Shown: positions 10,794 through 21,650, numbered from the stretch's first letter. The stretch is 64,000 nucleotides of DNA from Apodemus sylvaticus (GCF_947179515.1 NC_067473.1:128881935-128945934), one strand, 5' to 3'. Numbers and translations are program-made. Notes: generated from the sequence alone by a model not told the origin.

Positions 10794-11827
10794 TGGTGTG
10801 GTTCTGTGTCTGGCTTGAGGGGATTGGGAACTGTAGAGTCAACAATGCTTTTTGCTGACTCTCCACGGAAATCTTAGCTTTGAACAGGTGCAATTAGAAA
10901 AATGAAAATCAAATCAAAACAAAACCTTCAGAGAGCTGTGTAAGAAAACCATCTTAGTCATCACTGATCTGCTCTTCTCAGCAGTTTAAAGGGGTAGCAA
11001 CCGTGCCATTGTTGGTCTGTGTCAGGCCTACCATCACAACAAAGTGTGCTTCTGTTTTCTATGGCAGTGGAAGTAGATAGTGACGGTATTTATTGTGAAT
11101 AATTATAGATTATTCATTGTCTAGACAGAAAGTCCTTTTTAAAAAAATAATCATAAATGAGCCTCAACTAGCTGTGCTCAACTGTGTGGAGACAGGTCAG
11201 CAATCCAAATACTGAATTCATTTAGATTCAAGATTGTCAGCTTCTCCTCCATGTTGGCAATTCCTATGAAAATATCCAAATTCAATCAATTTACAACAAC
11301 TCAGAGGACTATATTTTATGTCAATATCATTCCCATCAATATTTAGAAGTTTCTTGGGGCCCAAGTTTGGAAAATCTTCTATAACCCTGCTCTCTCCTGA
11401 GTATCTGCTACAGGTCTCAGGTTCTCCTAACACTCCATAACTTAATAACTGTCAATTCTGGCCGCCCACTTCCATCTCATCCATGAGGGTCAGTGCTCCT
11501 GGCAGTATGATCTTCACAAAAGAGGACATATTTGTCACCTGAGTTTACAGACAATTGGTCATGGTGCTTACACACAGAATACTTCATTTCTAAGCTTCAG
11601 GTTCAATATTTGTAAAATGCAGGTGATAATGGCATACAGCCCACGAGGCTGCTTCATAAATTAAATGCTATAATGGATGGGAGGACTTCTACCACAGAGG
11701 TAATGCTTTATTTACCATACATACCATTGCTTTAGTCAGATCATTCTTGCCAGACCTGATTTGGTCTATCAGAGAGGGAAACCAATGAAAAAGACTAACA
11801 AGTATCCCATGTCAAGAATAACATAGG
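10794..11827. other. Unique sequence, no feature seen
   Basis: Non-coding; nothing recognised. Confidence 0.6.
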
Positions 11828-12085
11828 TTGCCCTGGGGACATAGCTTAGCTGATAGATTACTTGCCTAGTATGTATTTAGTCCTTGTTTGAGCTCTAACA
11901 CTGCCTATACCAGGCATTTCAAAGCATGTCTGGGGTCTTAGCACTTGGGTGGTGGAGGCAGGAGGATTGGGAGTTTAAAGCCATCAATGGCTTTTAATCA
12001 AGTTCGAGGCTAGTTTGGGATACATTAGACCCTGACTCTGAGACAGGGGGAGAGAGAGACAGATAGACAGAGACAGAGATACAGC
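11828..12085 (+). repeat. B4-class SINE (ID head plus B1 body)
   Basis: ID-like head (CTGGGGACATAGCTTAGCTG, TTACTTGCCTAGTATG), then a B1-like body (GCATGTCTGGGGTCTTAGCA, GGTGGAGGCAGGAGG, GACCCTGACTCTGAGACAGG) and a GA-rich tail. Confidence 0.75.
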
Positions 12086-12390
12086 ATGACACAGAGGGAA
12101 ATACCATAACTTAATAACTTTCTTCCTTAAGTTTAACTAGAGCATACTAACAGTGGAAGTGCCTAAGAAGCTCTGAAGGTGGAAGGAAGGCCCAGAAGAC
12201 AGTGGTACCTGGACGCCATAATGAGTCTTAGGCAAGCTCAGTGACCATGCAACTCTGAAGGTTCCCTTCCGTAAACACTAATTGGACTATCATATCAGAT
12301 TTACCCAGCTATTATAATTGTGTTTATTTGTTCCTTTTGACTTCTGAATGTGTTTGTACTTTTGTCTTTGTACCACTGAGAGTTCAGGAA

Positions 12391-12391
<1 letters not shown>
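12086..12391. other. No feature seen
   Basis: Unique, non-coding. Confidence 0.55.

Positions 12392-12457
<66 letters not shown>
12392..12457. repeat. (AT)n microsatellite, pure
   Basis: 66 bp of uninterrupted AT, the longest pure dinucleotide run in the window. Confidence 0.98.
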
Positions 12458-12459
<2 letters not shown>

Positions 12460-13146
12460 GACCCCAGGTGATTCAACACAAGGAGCTGACTACCCTGTCA
12501 GAGAAGGAACTGAAAGGTGAATGCAGGCCATGAGTGGAGGAACAGGGGGATGTTAGTTAATACCAGCCTAGGAGAAAGAGAGGAGAGCTGTTCCCAAACT
12601 CAGGGAATCTGGACCATCTCTCAGAAGCAGAAATGGCGGTAAGTTGCAGGAATGAAGATGAAAAGAGAAGGGGAGGGCTGTCCTGCCCAACCAGAGCTAC
12701 AGAGAGGCACCTGATTCCAGAGAGGTGTCACATAATGCGGTGCAGAAAACCCTAGGACTTCCTTCCTCCTTTTGGTAATCACTGCTGTCCTGTGAGTCCC
12801 TTGGCCACACTACCAGGCAGCCAGAGGGCAACAGAGGCTGGGGAATGGAACTCCCCTCAGTATGGAGCTAAGAGCTCAAAGTCACAGAGCCCCAAGCCTC
12901 CCCATATAAGGAGCAACTGCACATTGGTCTCTGGATATGGTCAGGGCATGGTTCTTGTGACAGGCATTGTTGCCTCTGCAGCATGAGTGAGTCCCCTTTA
13001 GAAAGATAAGAACTCCACAAGGAAATTTCACAGTGAAATTCAATTGAACAGGCTGAAAAAGAAAAAGAATATTTTTAAACTTGTAGAATGTTGTAGCTCA
13101 TGGCTTATGTTTTTCTAGTTACCACTGGATGACTTAGCAAAAGCTT
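12458..13146. other. Unique sequence, no feature seen
   Basis: GC somewhat above its surroundings at 12540-12990; no repeat or splice-flanked coding sequence recognised. Confidence 0.55.
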
Positions 13147-13187
13147 TTTCTTTCTTTCTTTTTCTTTTCTTATTTTTTTTTTTTTTG
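13147..13187. repeat. T-rich (TTTC)n tract
   Basis: TTTCTTTCTTTC grading into poly-T. Confidence 0.9.
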
Positions 13188-13359
13188 AGTTTTATTTCAG
13201 AACATCTTGATCATCAGTGGGATCAGTCTTCCCTCCAGGATCTGGAGGAAATGATTAGAGGTGGCTAGCTGTGAAATGATTTAGATAACTGCCATTGACA
13301 AGGATTCATTTTTGTAACCTTAGTGTCAAGAACAGTTTAAATAGTATTCACACAAATGT

Positions 13360-13380
13360 TTGCAAATGGCCCATTTGCAA
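13360..13380. repeat. Perfect 10-bp inverted repeat around octamer-like sequence
   Basis: TTGCAAATGG, one C, then CCATTTGCAA. Each arm holds ATTTGCAA, close to the POU octamer. Confidence 0.7.
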
Positions 13381-13523
13381 TGGCCCAAATGGTGATGAGT
13401 TCTGAATTTTGCTATTTAGATAATGTCTTTCTTACATGGCATAAAGCCACTTAGTAGAGACTATATAACAATGTGTGTTCATGAAAATATCAAACCAATT
13501 GAAAAAACCCAAAGGTAGCTCTT

Positions 13524-13670
13524 TTTTTTTAATTATTCTATTTATTAAGTTTTTTGCCACTGTGTTCTACCTTCTGAGCTCACTCAGCACACCACAGGCC
13601 CAATCCCAGTGAAACACACATAACCCACTAGAACCTAATTTTACAGCCGTGAAGTTCTCAATCAGCACAG
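13524..13670 (-). pseudogene. Truncated retrocopy of an unidentified transcript 3' end
   Basis: On the minus strand about 140 bp of unique sequence ends AACTTAATAAATAGAATAAT and then poly-A, with AATAAA about 15 bases before the tail. The unit is flanked by an 11-bp direct repeat AGGTAGCTCTT (13513-13523 and 13671-13681). These are the marks of LINE-mediated retroposition. The parent gene was not recognised. It is not B1, B3 or L1. Confidence 0.6.
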
Positions 13671-13681
13671 AGGTAGCTCTT

Positions 13682-14091
13682 ACCAGGGACCCACACGTAG
13701 AACATTCCTTGGTGGCACAGGTCACTACATGGCACAAAGGTAGATTTTAACAAGATGGGGCCGTGTCTAACATTTTGCTATTGCTGGACGCCAGTTAGTA
13801 ACATGAGCTGTGCTTCACCACCTGAAAATCGTGATGCAACTCCTTCCCAGCCTCCTGTTAGTTCCCACACATGTTCTGTAGTCCAGGCCTTGCCTTAAGG
13901 AATCCACCCACGGTGTGTTTATTTTTAAAGCAGTCATTGCAAGAGCTATCACCTTACTGACAAACAAATCAAAGGCTGACTGGATGTCAGGTTGAAAATA
14001 TCCTTGGATGTTGTTGGAGTCTGGCATTATACATGTGTGAATGAATTTCCTGTTTGTGACATACTTGCTGCATTTAACACATTTGTCTGCT
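13682..14091. other. No confident feature
   Basis: Holds most of a 101-codon minus-strand open frame whose ATG (14120) falls inside the neighbouring LTR fragment. No family resemblance. Confidence 0.45.
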
Positions 14092-14272
14092 GAGATAAGT
14101 AACCCTCTGTAGAAATACATCAGCTCCTGCTTCCTGACCTGCTTGAGTTCCAGTCCTGACTTCCTTTAGTGATGAACAGCAATGTAAAAGTATAAGCTGA
14201 ATAAACCCTTTCCTCCCCAGATTGCTTCTTGGTCGTGATGTTTGTGCAGGAATAGAAACGCTGACTAAGACA
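14092..14272 (+). mobile_element. MaLR-type LTR, 3' fragment
   Basis: CATCAGCTCCTGCTTCCTG, TTGAGTTCCAGTCCTGACTT, GCTGAATAAACCCTTTCC and the terminal CTGACTAAGACA are typical of the 3' end of a common rodent MaLR LTR. The 5' half is missing or unrecognisable. Confidence 0.75.
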
Positions 14273-14579
14273 CTCTCCTATCTAGCATTCCAGCCGCGTG
14301 GCTATAGGTTCGGCTTGATTTAGAAGACACCAAGAAGACTCCTGTTTCTCTGTACTTACCTTCTCCTTGGGTCTGGAACATGGAAACCAAGACCCATCTT
14401 TCTCAGTTCAGTATGCTTGGTGTGTAGACTTGGATACTGTCTGGGTGCCTTCTGGGCCCATGTTATTGATTGTCTTTCCCCAGATGCACACAGGACTAAA
14501 CCATGGCAGCCATGCTTATACCACTTGACTTCATCCTCCGTGGACTGAGTCATCAGTCACATGATGTATTCCATATTTA
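14273..14579. other. No feature seen
   Basis: Unique, non-coding. Confidence 0.5.
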
Positions 14580-14829
14580 CATTTTTTACATTTATTCTCC
14601 TCTCACATATTACATTCTACCTGCAGTTTCCCCTCCCTCTTCTCAGTCATCTCCTCCCTATCCACTTCTTTCAGAAAAGTGAAGGCCTTCCAGAGCGATA
14701 CACTAAACATGGAGTATAAGTTGCAGGAAGGCTAGGTACATACCCTCATAGTAAGGCTGGATGAGACAGCCGACTCAGTAGGAGGAAAAAGGTACCAAAA
14801 GCAGGCAAAAGAAACAGAGATCCATCCCT
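14580..14829 (-). mobile_element. L1 (Lx-type) 3' UTR, first segment, antisense
   Basis: Pyrimidine-rich start, then GAAGGCCTTCCAGAGCG, AAGTTGCAGGAAGGCTAGG and AAAAGCAGGCAAAAGAAACA, words of the rodent L1 3' UTR in reverse. The continuation is displaced to 16426. Confidence 0.75.
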
Positions 14830-16425
14830 AGAGTTGTAGCAGGTGTGAGTGCTGTGTCATATGTGGTTCAGTAGGTGGTAGAGAGGGAACAGGTTATGTC
14901 ACACTAGGGGCTAGGCTCAGCGTTCAGTGTTCTGACCTGTGAATATATAAATAATAACTAACTAGCCTAACACTCCCTGCAAAAAGATGGCCATCAGTCT
15001 GGTGCCGCACAAGGAGGGAGAGAGCCAGGGAATAGAAGGACCCCACCCCCACCACTATCCCTGGGTAGGAGCAAGCCCCAGTAGTGAGTCCAAGACAGTA
15101 TACTCTTGAATGGGGACAGTTAGGCAGGCATGTCCAGGGGAGGAGCAAGACTGAAATGCCCATCTGACCAGTGCCATGAGGCCCAGACAGAGAGATAGCC
15201 TGAGATGACCAACTGTCATCATACAGTGAACCATGCAGGCCTTGGGGAGCAAGCCATGATTGAAATGATCCCTGCCTTTCTCTATAATGCATGAATGGGA
15301 TGTAGCACCCTTGAGACCACTCCTGAGACAACCCTCTCACCTGGGTATAGTGGAAGAGCTGGCCCTTGGGGCAGAAGAGCAGTAGAGCTGACCCTACTCC
15401 TAGCAATACTCAGGAGAGCAAACCAGCACATTTTGGGAGTTGTGGGTGAGTAGGCCTGAGGTTTTGAGTGTAGAATAGCTGGCTCTGACACTCACCTCCC
15501 TTGAGGTGGCATGAACCATCCTCCCTCCCCCCTCACCACATGTGTTAGGTAGGAGACCTGACTCTGGGGTCATGAGAACAGGACAGCTTGTCCTACTTCT
15601 CACCAGGAAGTAGAACCCTATACCTCTCCTGGGCAGTACAGTAGAGCTGACCCTTGTGGTAGGGGCACCAGTATGCCAGCCCCAAGGGCAACAGCTTAGG
15701 ACAGCTGGGTCTGTCACTTGTCTATCTTGTGGTGACATAGATGAGAGACAGACGTCCCCCCATCCCCCTCCCATGTACCTATTACCACCTACAGCAGGCA
15801 AGAGAGCTAGGCCTGAGGTCATCAGAGTGGGAGAGCTCTGATCTTGTCCCTTACCATAGGCTGCAACACTCGGGGAGAGCAGACCCTTGAACCTTGCCTG
15901 GGCAGCAGGGTAGAGCTGGCCTTGGCTGCAGGGTTGCCAGTGAGCTGACCCTGAGTGTGTGAGAGGGGGAGAGCCAGTGGGATGTCCACCTCAGAAAACT
16001 CCCAGACCCTGATCCAGGGCTTTGAATCAGCCCACCCCAACATCTCCTCCCTCAATGAGCAGCTGGGGTGCATGAAGGGGCCAGTCCTACAGACCCAAAA
16101 ACTACAGGATCTCCATGACACAGGGCAATCACAGGAGTCCCAGTGAGGTTCCTATATTGATACAGTAGCAGAAGCCAGAGGCTTTATACCAGACCAAGAA
16201 ACATTTGCAAGCAAAGAAGTACAGATAAAAGGGTATACTGCTGGACACAGTGTGACGCACTATAGCTTCCACAATTTTATTTTCTCTGTTACAAGATAAC
16301 AAGGATGCAAGGTTGCAAGGGTGGAGGACAGGTTCAAGGGGATGGGGATATGAGTAGGATTGGAGTGCATGACATGAAATTCACTAAGAACCAATAAAAA
16401 GTTTTAAAAATGAATAAGAGGTAAC
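14830..16425 (+). repeat. Satellite-like interspersed repeat (MurSatRep1/RMER1-like) inserted in L1
   Basis: This 1.6-kb block is built of diverged internal repeats: CCTGGG..(A/G)TAG..AGAGCTG(G/A)CCCTTG units start at 15340, 15628 and 15897. It ends AACCAATAAAAAGTTTTAAA. It splits an L1 3' UTR in two, so it was inserted later or carried in by rearrangement. The possible flanking repeat is only CCCTA. The long minus-strand frames here have no family resemblance. The family name is from memory. Confidence 0.65.
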
Positions 16426-17000
16426 CCCTACTCCCATTGTTAGCAGTTCCACCAAACCACCAAACCACACAACACTAACATATATACAGAAGACCTAGCT
16501 GAGGCTCGTACTGAATCCCTGATTGCCAGTCCCTATGAGCCCCTATGAGCTCAGGTTAGTTGACTCTGTGGATTTTCTTGTGGTGTCCCTGACCTATCTG
16601 GCTCCTATAATCCTTCCTCCCCATTTTTCGAAGGATTTCTATATTACACTCAGTGTTTGGCTGTGGGTCTCTGCATTTGCTCCTAACAGTTGCTGGGTGA
16701 AGCCTCTCTGAGGACAGTCATGCTAGACTCCTGTCTAGAGTATAACAGAATATCATTAGGAATCATTTTGTGGCTTCCTCCTCCTCCTCCTCCTCCTCCT
16801 CCTCCTCCTCCTCCTCCTCCTCCTCCTCCTCCTCCTCCTTTTCCTTGTTGCTGGTTGTGTTTGGTATTGTGGGTCTCTGGTCTATCCAAGCCTCTGGTTT
16901 CTGGTTCTCCAGGCAGTGTTGGGGGGTGGGGGACTCCCTTGTGTGGCATGGGTCTTGAGCTGGACTAATTATTGGTTGTCCACTCCAAAGATGCATTTGT
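16426..17000 (-). mobile_element. L1 (Lx-type) 3' UTR, second segment, antisense
   Basis: CCCCTACTCCCATTGTTAG, CCTATGAGCTCAGGTTAGTT, TTTTCTTGTGGTGTCCCTGA and TTGCTGGGTGAAGCCTCTCT follow the order of the L1 segment left at 14829. The segment contains an expanded TCC microsatellite. Confidence 0.82.
16775..16839. repeat. (TCC)n microsatellite
   Basis: About 21-22 perfect units inside the L1 3' UTR. Long open frames through it (poly-Ser, poly-Pro, poly-Glu) are artefacts. Confidence 0.98.
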
Positions 17001-17330
17001 ATTAATCGGGTTCCCCCCACTACTGTGGTGATTTTGAAACTGAGGCACTGCTTACTATTCAGTGTAGACTTATGTTTTGAACCAAGGGGACATAAGATGC
17101 AAGCAGCCATTTTGAATAAGAGTGTGGACTTAAAGAGGCGTTACTTATAGAGAGAAGACTAGACAATCAAATATGGCAAGGAGGGGTGGAAGAAATAAAG
17201 GGCTGACTCTTTGATCCACATCTCTTTGTCTACCCTTGCTCTATTCCTCAGGCTCGAGTGACCAACTATTTACTCTCTTTTCTGCAAAAGAAAAAAAAAT
17301 CAGATTTTTAATCATTCTTCATTTAAGTAT
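17001..17330. other. No confident feature
   Basis: Non-coding; ATAAGATGCAAGCAGCC and GAAATAAAGGGCTGACTC could be an old LTR end, not provable here. Confidence 0.4.
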
Positions 17331-17477
17331 TTAGGCCACATAGCGTTTTCTTTCCATGCCTGACTTACTTTGTCTGGCACAGTGCATCCCGGTTCATCCA
17401 GGCTCCCAGGAATTCTGAATGACAGGTATCCATTTTCCTTTTCAGGCTGAATAGTGTCCTATTGTGTATATATACCA
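17331..17477 (-). mobile_element. Ancient L1 fragment, antisense
   Basis: TTCATCCAGGCTCCCAGG, CAGGCTGAATAGTGTCC and TATTGTGTATATATACCA match the common mammalian L1 ORF2 end, read in reverse and diverged. Confidence 0.7.
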
Positions 17478-17564
17478 CTTTATCTTGTGGTATTTATTGG
17501 GTTCAAGCCCAGGACCTGTGTGTGTTAGACAACCACTGTACCACTGAGCTATAATCTCTAAACT
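17478..17564 (-). repeat. ID-type tRNA-derived SINE, antisense
   Basis: GGTTCAAGCCCAGGACCTG, GTACCACTGAGCTATAATC: the inverted B and A boxes of an ID element. Confidence 0.65.
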
Positions 17565-17850
17565 TGGCTTTGTTAGGTAGAGGAGTGTCTTCCTAGTAAC
17601 CCAGGCTACACTTGACCTTGATCTTTTGTTTTGTTTTGTTTATTGAGACAGGGTTTCTCTGTGTAGCCCTGGCTGTCCTGGAACTCACTCTGTAGACCAG
17701 ACTGGCCTTGAACTTAAGAGATCTGCTTGCCTCTGCCTTCCAAGTGCTGGGATTGAAGGAGTGTGCCACCACTGCCCTTGATCATCTTATCTCACTGTCA
17801 AGCCTTGACTTATAGGATGACTGCCCTGTGTTACCATGCCTAACTTAAAT
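17565..17850 (-). repeat. Diverged B1/B4-like SINE, antisense, split by a younger B1
   Basis: CTAGTAACCCAGGCTACAC on the left and TGTTACCATGCCTAAC on the right frame the B1 at 17625-17775. Confidence 0.5.
17625..17775 (-). repeat. B1 SINE, antisense, with target-site duplication
   Basis: Well-conserved inverted B1 (GAGACAGGGTTTCTCTGTG onwards), flanked by CCTTGATC at 17617-17624 and 17776-17783. Confidence 0.95.
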
Positions 17851-17859
17851 GTACATTTC

Positions 17860-18231
17860 ATTTGTCTGTTGATCTGGGGGATAGACGCATAGATTGCTTC
17901 TGGATCTTGGCTCTTATGAACAGAGCTACCATAAACATGACAGTGCAGTTCTTAATTGACACTCTTTTCCATTACTTAGATACATATCAACCCAGAGGGA
18001 GGATGCTAGATTGTTAAAGTATTCATTGAAAATCTTGAGAGGACCCTCCATGCTATGTCCATGAAGACATTCCTGAAGACATTGTCCAATTTTTCTCCAC
18101 ACAGACAACATTTGCTATGTTTAGTCTTTTTGCTGGCCATCCTTCTTGATGAGGTAAACAGCTAGTTCATTTTAGTTTTAACTTGTATTTCTCTGATGAT
18201 TTGAGATATTAAGCATTCAAAAATTATTTTA
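17860..18231 (-). mobile_element. Ancient L1 fragment, antisense, continuation
   Basis: CATTTGTCTGTTGATCTGG, ACAGAGCTACCATAAACATG, GGACCCTCCATGCTATGTCC and TTGTATTTCTCTGATGATT continue the L1 interrupted at 17477. Confidence 0.72.
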
Positions 18232-18330
18232 TCCAGGTGTGGTGGCACACACAGCACTCGGGAGGCAGAAGCAAAAACTTTTATTAGTTTCAGGCCAATC
18301 TGGTCTACATAGTAAGACTCTATCTCAAAC
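18232..18330 (+). repeat. B1 SINE, internally deleted
   Basis: CCAGGTGTGGTGGCACACAC, CAGCACTCGGGAGGCAG, AATCTGGTCTACATAGTAAG. The CCTTTAATCC segment is lost. Confidence 0.82.
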
Positions 18331-18416
18331 ATTTTTTTAAATTTTATTTTTAAAAAATTTTATTAATTAGATATATTTTTTAATTGTTATGTAAGACCAT
18401 CAAAAATTCTGTATGT

Positions 18417-18560
18417 AGGCCAGGCGTGGTGGCACATGCCTGTAATCCCAGCACTTGGGAGGCAGAGGCAGGAGGATTTCTGAGTTCGAGGCCAGCCTGG
18501 TCTACAGAGTGAGTTCCAGGACAGCCAAGACTACACAGAGAAACCCTGTCTCAAAAAAAA
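18417..18560 (+). repeat. B1 SINE with target-site duplication
   Basis: Near-consensus B1, flanked by the perfect 15-bp duplication AAAAATTCTGTATGT at 18402-18416 and 18561-18575. One of the youngest-looking B1s here. Confidence 0.97.
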
Positions 18561-18575
18561 AAAAATTCTGTATGT

Positions 18576-19050
18576 TTATGGGATATCATGAGGTATCTTA
18601 ATAAATAAATAAATATATATTACATTACATATTGCTTAAGTCTGGTTATGTCTATTTCCTCAAATACTGATTGCACATTTTATGATAAGAGTATTAGTTT
18701 CCCCCCCTAGCTTTTTGAAATACTTACTTTATAGCTGTTACTTATAGTTACCTTGATAGGTATGTAAACAGGAGCAGTGGAGTTTCCTGTTTTTCTCCAG
18801 CTGAGGTGGACTACCCACACTTTTTCCCAGACTCCCTTCTTCAGAACCTGGTACCTACCTCAGAATGATATGTTTAAACTGCAAAATATTTTAGATTACA
18901 TTGAAATGTTTCTTTAAAATATTGCTGATATCTCGTCTTCTACCAGATAACTCCTTAGAAAAAGTAGCTCAAAGAACACAACTCTGGCTCATTTTTTCCT
19001 ATTATTGTAAATATAATAGTGCATTTTAAGTATTTATGCATTTGTTTTTT
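18576..19050. other. AT-rich, no feature seen
   Basis: A short (AAATA)n run at about 18600; otherwise unique. Confidence 0.5.
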
Positions 19051-19400
19051 TTGATCTTTTATTTACTGAAATCTTAACCTGTGTATAGAGTGTGTTGCGA
19101 TCATCTCTTATCCACCCCCAACTCTGCTCTTTCTCTCCCTAGCTCCAAACACCCACCACCCCTTCCACATCCCAATTCCTGTGGCCTGCTGGATTATTGA
19201 CTGATTTAGTTGGTTTACAGGTCTTGTGTGGGTAACCAGAACAGCAGGTGCTCATGAGCATGACGGCAATGTTATGCCCAGAAGCCAACCCTTCCCAGCC
19301 TTCCTCCCCTTCCTCCAGCTCCTACATTCTCTCTCCTCTCTTCTGACATCTTCCCGGAGCTTGACTCTGACCAAATATTAGTCAGTGCACTAACTGCTGC
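19051..19400 (-). mobile_element. L1 (Lx-type) 3' UTR fragment, antisense
   Basis: ATTATTGACTGATTTAGTTGG, GTGTGGGTAACCAGAACAGC, CAGCTCCTACATTCTCTC and TCCCGGAGCTTGACTCTG follow the reversed order of rodent L1 3' UTRs. Confidence 0.65.
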
Positions 19401-19622
19401 CTGTTTCACAGTGGGTTTCTCTGGCCAAAGTTGAGAGTGGTGCTAATTCCATGGGCATCAACCTACATATTTAGAAGGCAGTTGGAAAGAAACAACACCA
19501 TTTAGCAAAACAGCAATAGTAGGATGGTTCCCAGTTGGGCCTTTTGCTTCCCCGTTTTGTGCTTTTAAATTACGAAGAAGAATCACAGGGTAAACAGTAT
19601 TTTTCAGCTTTTAAAATGTTAA

Positions 19623-19774
19623 AGGCTGCTGGGCGGTGGTAGCACATGCCTGTAATCCCAGCACTCTGGGAGGCAGAGGCAGGCGGATTTCTGAGTTCAA
19701 GGCCAGCCTGGTCTACAGAGTGAGCCTCAGGACAGCCAGGGCTATACAGAAAAACTCTGTCTCAGAAAGAAAAA
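19623..19774 (+). repeat. B1 SINE with target-site duplication
   Basis: GCTGGGCGGTGGTAGCACAT to CTCTGTCTCAGAAAG, flanked by AAAATGTTAA at 19613-19622 and 19775-19784. Confidence 0.95.
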
Positions 19775-19784
19775 AAAATGTTAA

Positions 19785-20804
19785 CAGCTTGTCTTAGGCA
19801 ACTTGCATGATTTTTATCAGTTAGGAAACATCAGATTAACAAGCACCTTTTAGTGAACACCCATGGCGTGGTCCTGTTTTCAGGATGGGGTTTTTATCAG
19901 TTCACGAGACAGGACCTTCTGCTTATTAGCCATTTTGTATTGTATTGAGGGAAGATGGATGTCAGATCTTATTGCTCTCACAAAGAGCCCCTAGGACTTA
20001 GCCAGATGTTTTGCCACCACTGGGCCTGTGTATGCATCTGTGCTTTGAATAAGATGTCAAAGGGTGGGCCCTAGATGCCCGCTCTCTCCATGGATACACT
20101 TCTAAGATTTTATTGGTGGTGCTCAGGCAACAAACACTAACATTCATGAAGTTAGCAAGAACTGGAATTAATTGGAAGAATATCGTGTAGTTCAGAGTCC
20201 AGAAGGCACAGTTGGATATCTTCCTGGTGGGGAAGAACTAGAAGCAGAGCCTGTTGACTGAACTCTCAGCAGGATCTTCTGGGTCGTTCTTGAGGGGGAG
20301 GGCAGAACTGTTGGCTGACTCTGCTCCAATGGCCTTCTCTCCCAGGGTTCCTCCGCGGGAGATTCAGCTTACAGGGAAAAAAAGTTTACTGATCCAGCTT
20401 GGGTCAGCAGCTTACTTCTCTAACCAGGAGACGTTAGATTCTGTTGATTGACACTTGGAACAGGGCCTGGGCAGTTCACCATTGGCAAAGGGAAAGGAAC
20501 AGAGGATGAACCAACTCTGGCCAACAGTGTTCTGACTTTTGTTTTGATTTTCATTTCTGGATCTCCCTTACTCTTAACTTCTAATAAGAATTAACCAGAT
20601 TTTTGTTTTTCTTTTTTTCCCTTCTTTCTCTCCCTCCCTTCCTTTTTTTTTAATTTTTAAAATTAAACATTTTTAAAAATGTTTTAAAAAATTTGTATTC
20701 TCTCTCCAATTAATTTCTTTCAGGATTTCATTCTTTCTTAAGCAAACACTTGATAGCACTTGCATAGAAAAAGCTGTACAATTTGGAGCTCAGCATTTTA
20801 AAAA
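19785..20804. other. Unique sequence, no feature seen
   Basis: Non-coding; a T-rich stretch at 20610-20690. Confidence 0.55.
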
Positions 20805-21030
20805 GCATTTGATGAGTTTACACAGAGGACCCAGGTTCAGTTACTCATGCCCACATGGTGACTCAAAAGTGTCTGTAATTTCAGTTTGAGGGACTTGGAT
20901 GTTGTCTTCTGGATTCCTTAAGCAACAGGCCCATATGTGGCACAGATACATATGTGCAAGCAAACACGTACACACATACACAAACACACACATACACAAA
21001 TTAAAATAATACATCCAGAGTAAAAATAAA
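20805..21030 (+). repeat. B3-like SINE, 5' diverged
   Basis: ACAGAGGACCCAGGTTCAG, ATGCCCACATGGTGACTC, GATGTTGTCTTCTGGATTC and a CA-rich tail: the B3 order. Confidence 0.7.
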
Positions 21031-21332
21031 AAGTTTTTTTTTATTTAAAAAAATGCTGTAGGTTTTGATGAGTTAGGAGATAAACACATACCTAATGATC
21101 AGCTTTTTTAAGTTATGTAGTTTTCATGGCTGTTGGAGGGCTCACAGACAATTCTACCCAGAAAGTCATATATCAAGCACAAAGAGTATCCTTAATCAAT
21201 CAATATTTTTCATGTAACTTTTACCATTTTTATTATTGACCTAAGTGATAGTTTAAATATCATTGTTTTCTCCCTGATTTTAAAGGGCATATATAATTAA
21301 TGAAATTAAGCTTGTATACCATGTGACTTTGA
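21031..21332. other. No feature seen
   Basis: AT-rich, non-coding. Confidence 0.5.
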
Positions 21333-21490
21333 GACAGCTTAGCATGGTCTTGCACATGTTTATTCCCAGCATTTAAGAGGTAGAGATAGGAGGACCAGAG
21401 AGATTCAAGGCCTGCCTCAGCTACATATTATGCTCGAGGTTAGCCTGTGCTACATGATTTCCTTTCTAAAATAAACAACAATAATGCAAA
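21333..21490 (+). repeat. Diverged B1/B4-like SINE
   Basis: TTAGCATGGTCTTGCACATG, TTCCCAGCATTTAAGAGG, GAGGTTAGCCTGTGCTACAT. Confidence 0.6.
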
Positions 21491-21650
21491 CATGTGACTT
21501 TGGAAGTAAAAGTTTTTTATTCCATCATCAGTCCCAATAAAAATAGTTAGTGACTTAAGCTATGTGTACCATTAACATACATGTAGTACACAGTTTTCCT
21601 GAAGTGAAAGCAGAGTTGACAAATCTAGAATAACAACCCAATAAGGATGG

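Noticed and set aside
13815..14120. 101-codon ATG-started ORF on the minus strand with Cys pairs (KCVKCSKY..)
   Set aside because: Its start lies inside a MaLR LTR fragment, the rest matches no family I know, and there are no splice signals or poly-A context. Probably chance.
14924..15822. 160- and 140-codon minus-strand frames
   Set aside because: They lie wholly inside the satellite-like repeat and show no protein family features.
16683..17110. Long frames encoding poly-Ser, poly-Pro, poly-Gly or poly-Glu
   Set aside because: They are readings of the (TCC)n microsatellite inside an L1 3' UTR.
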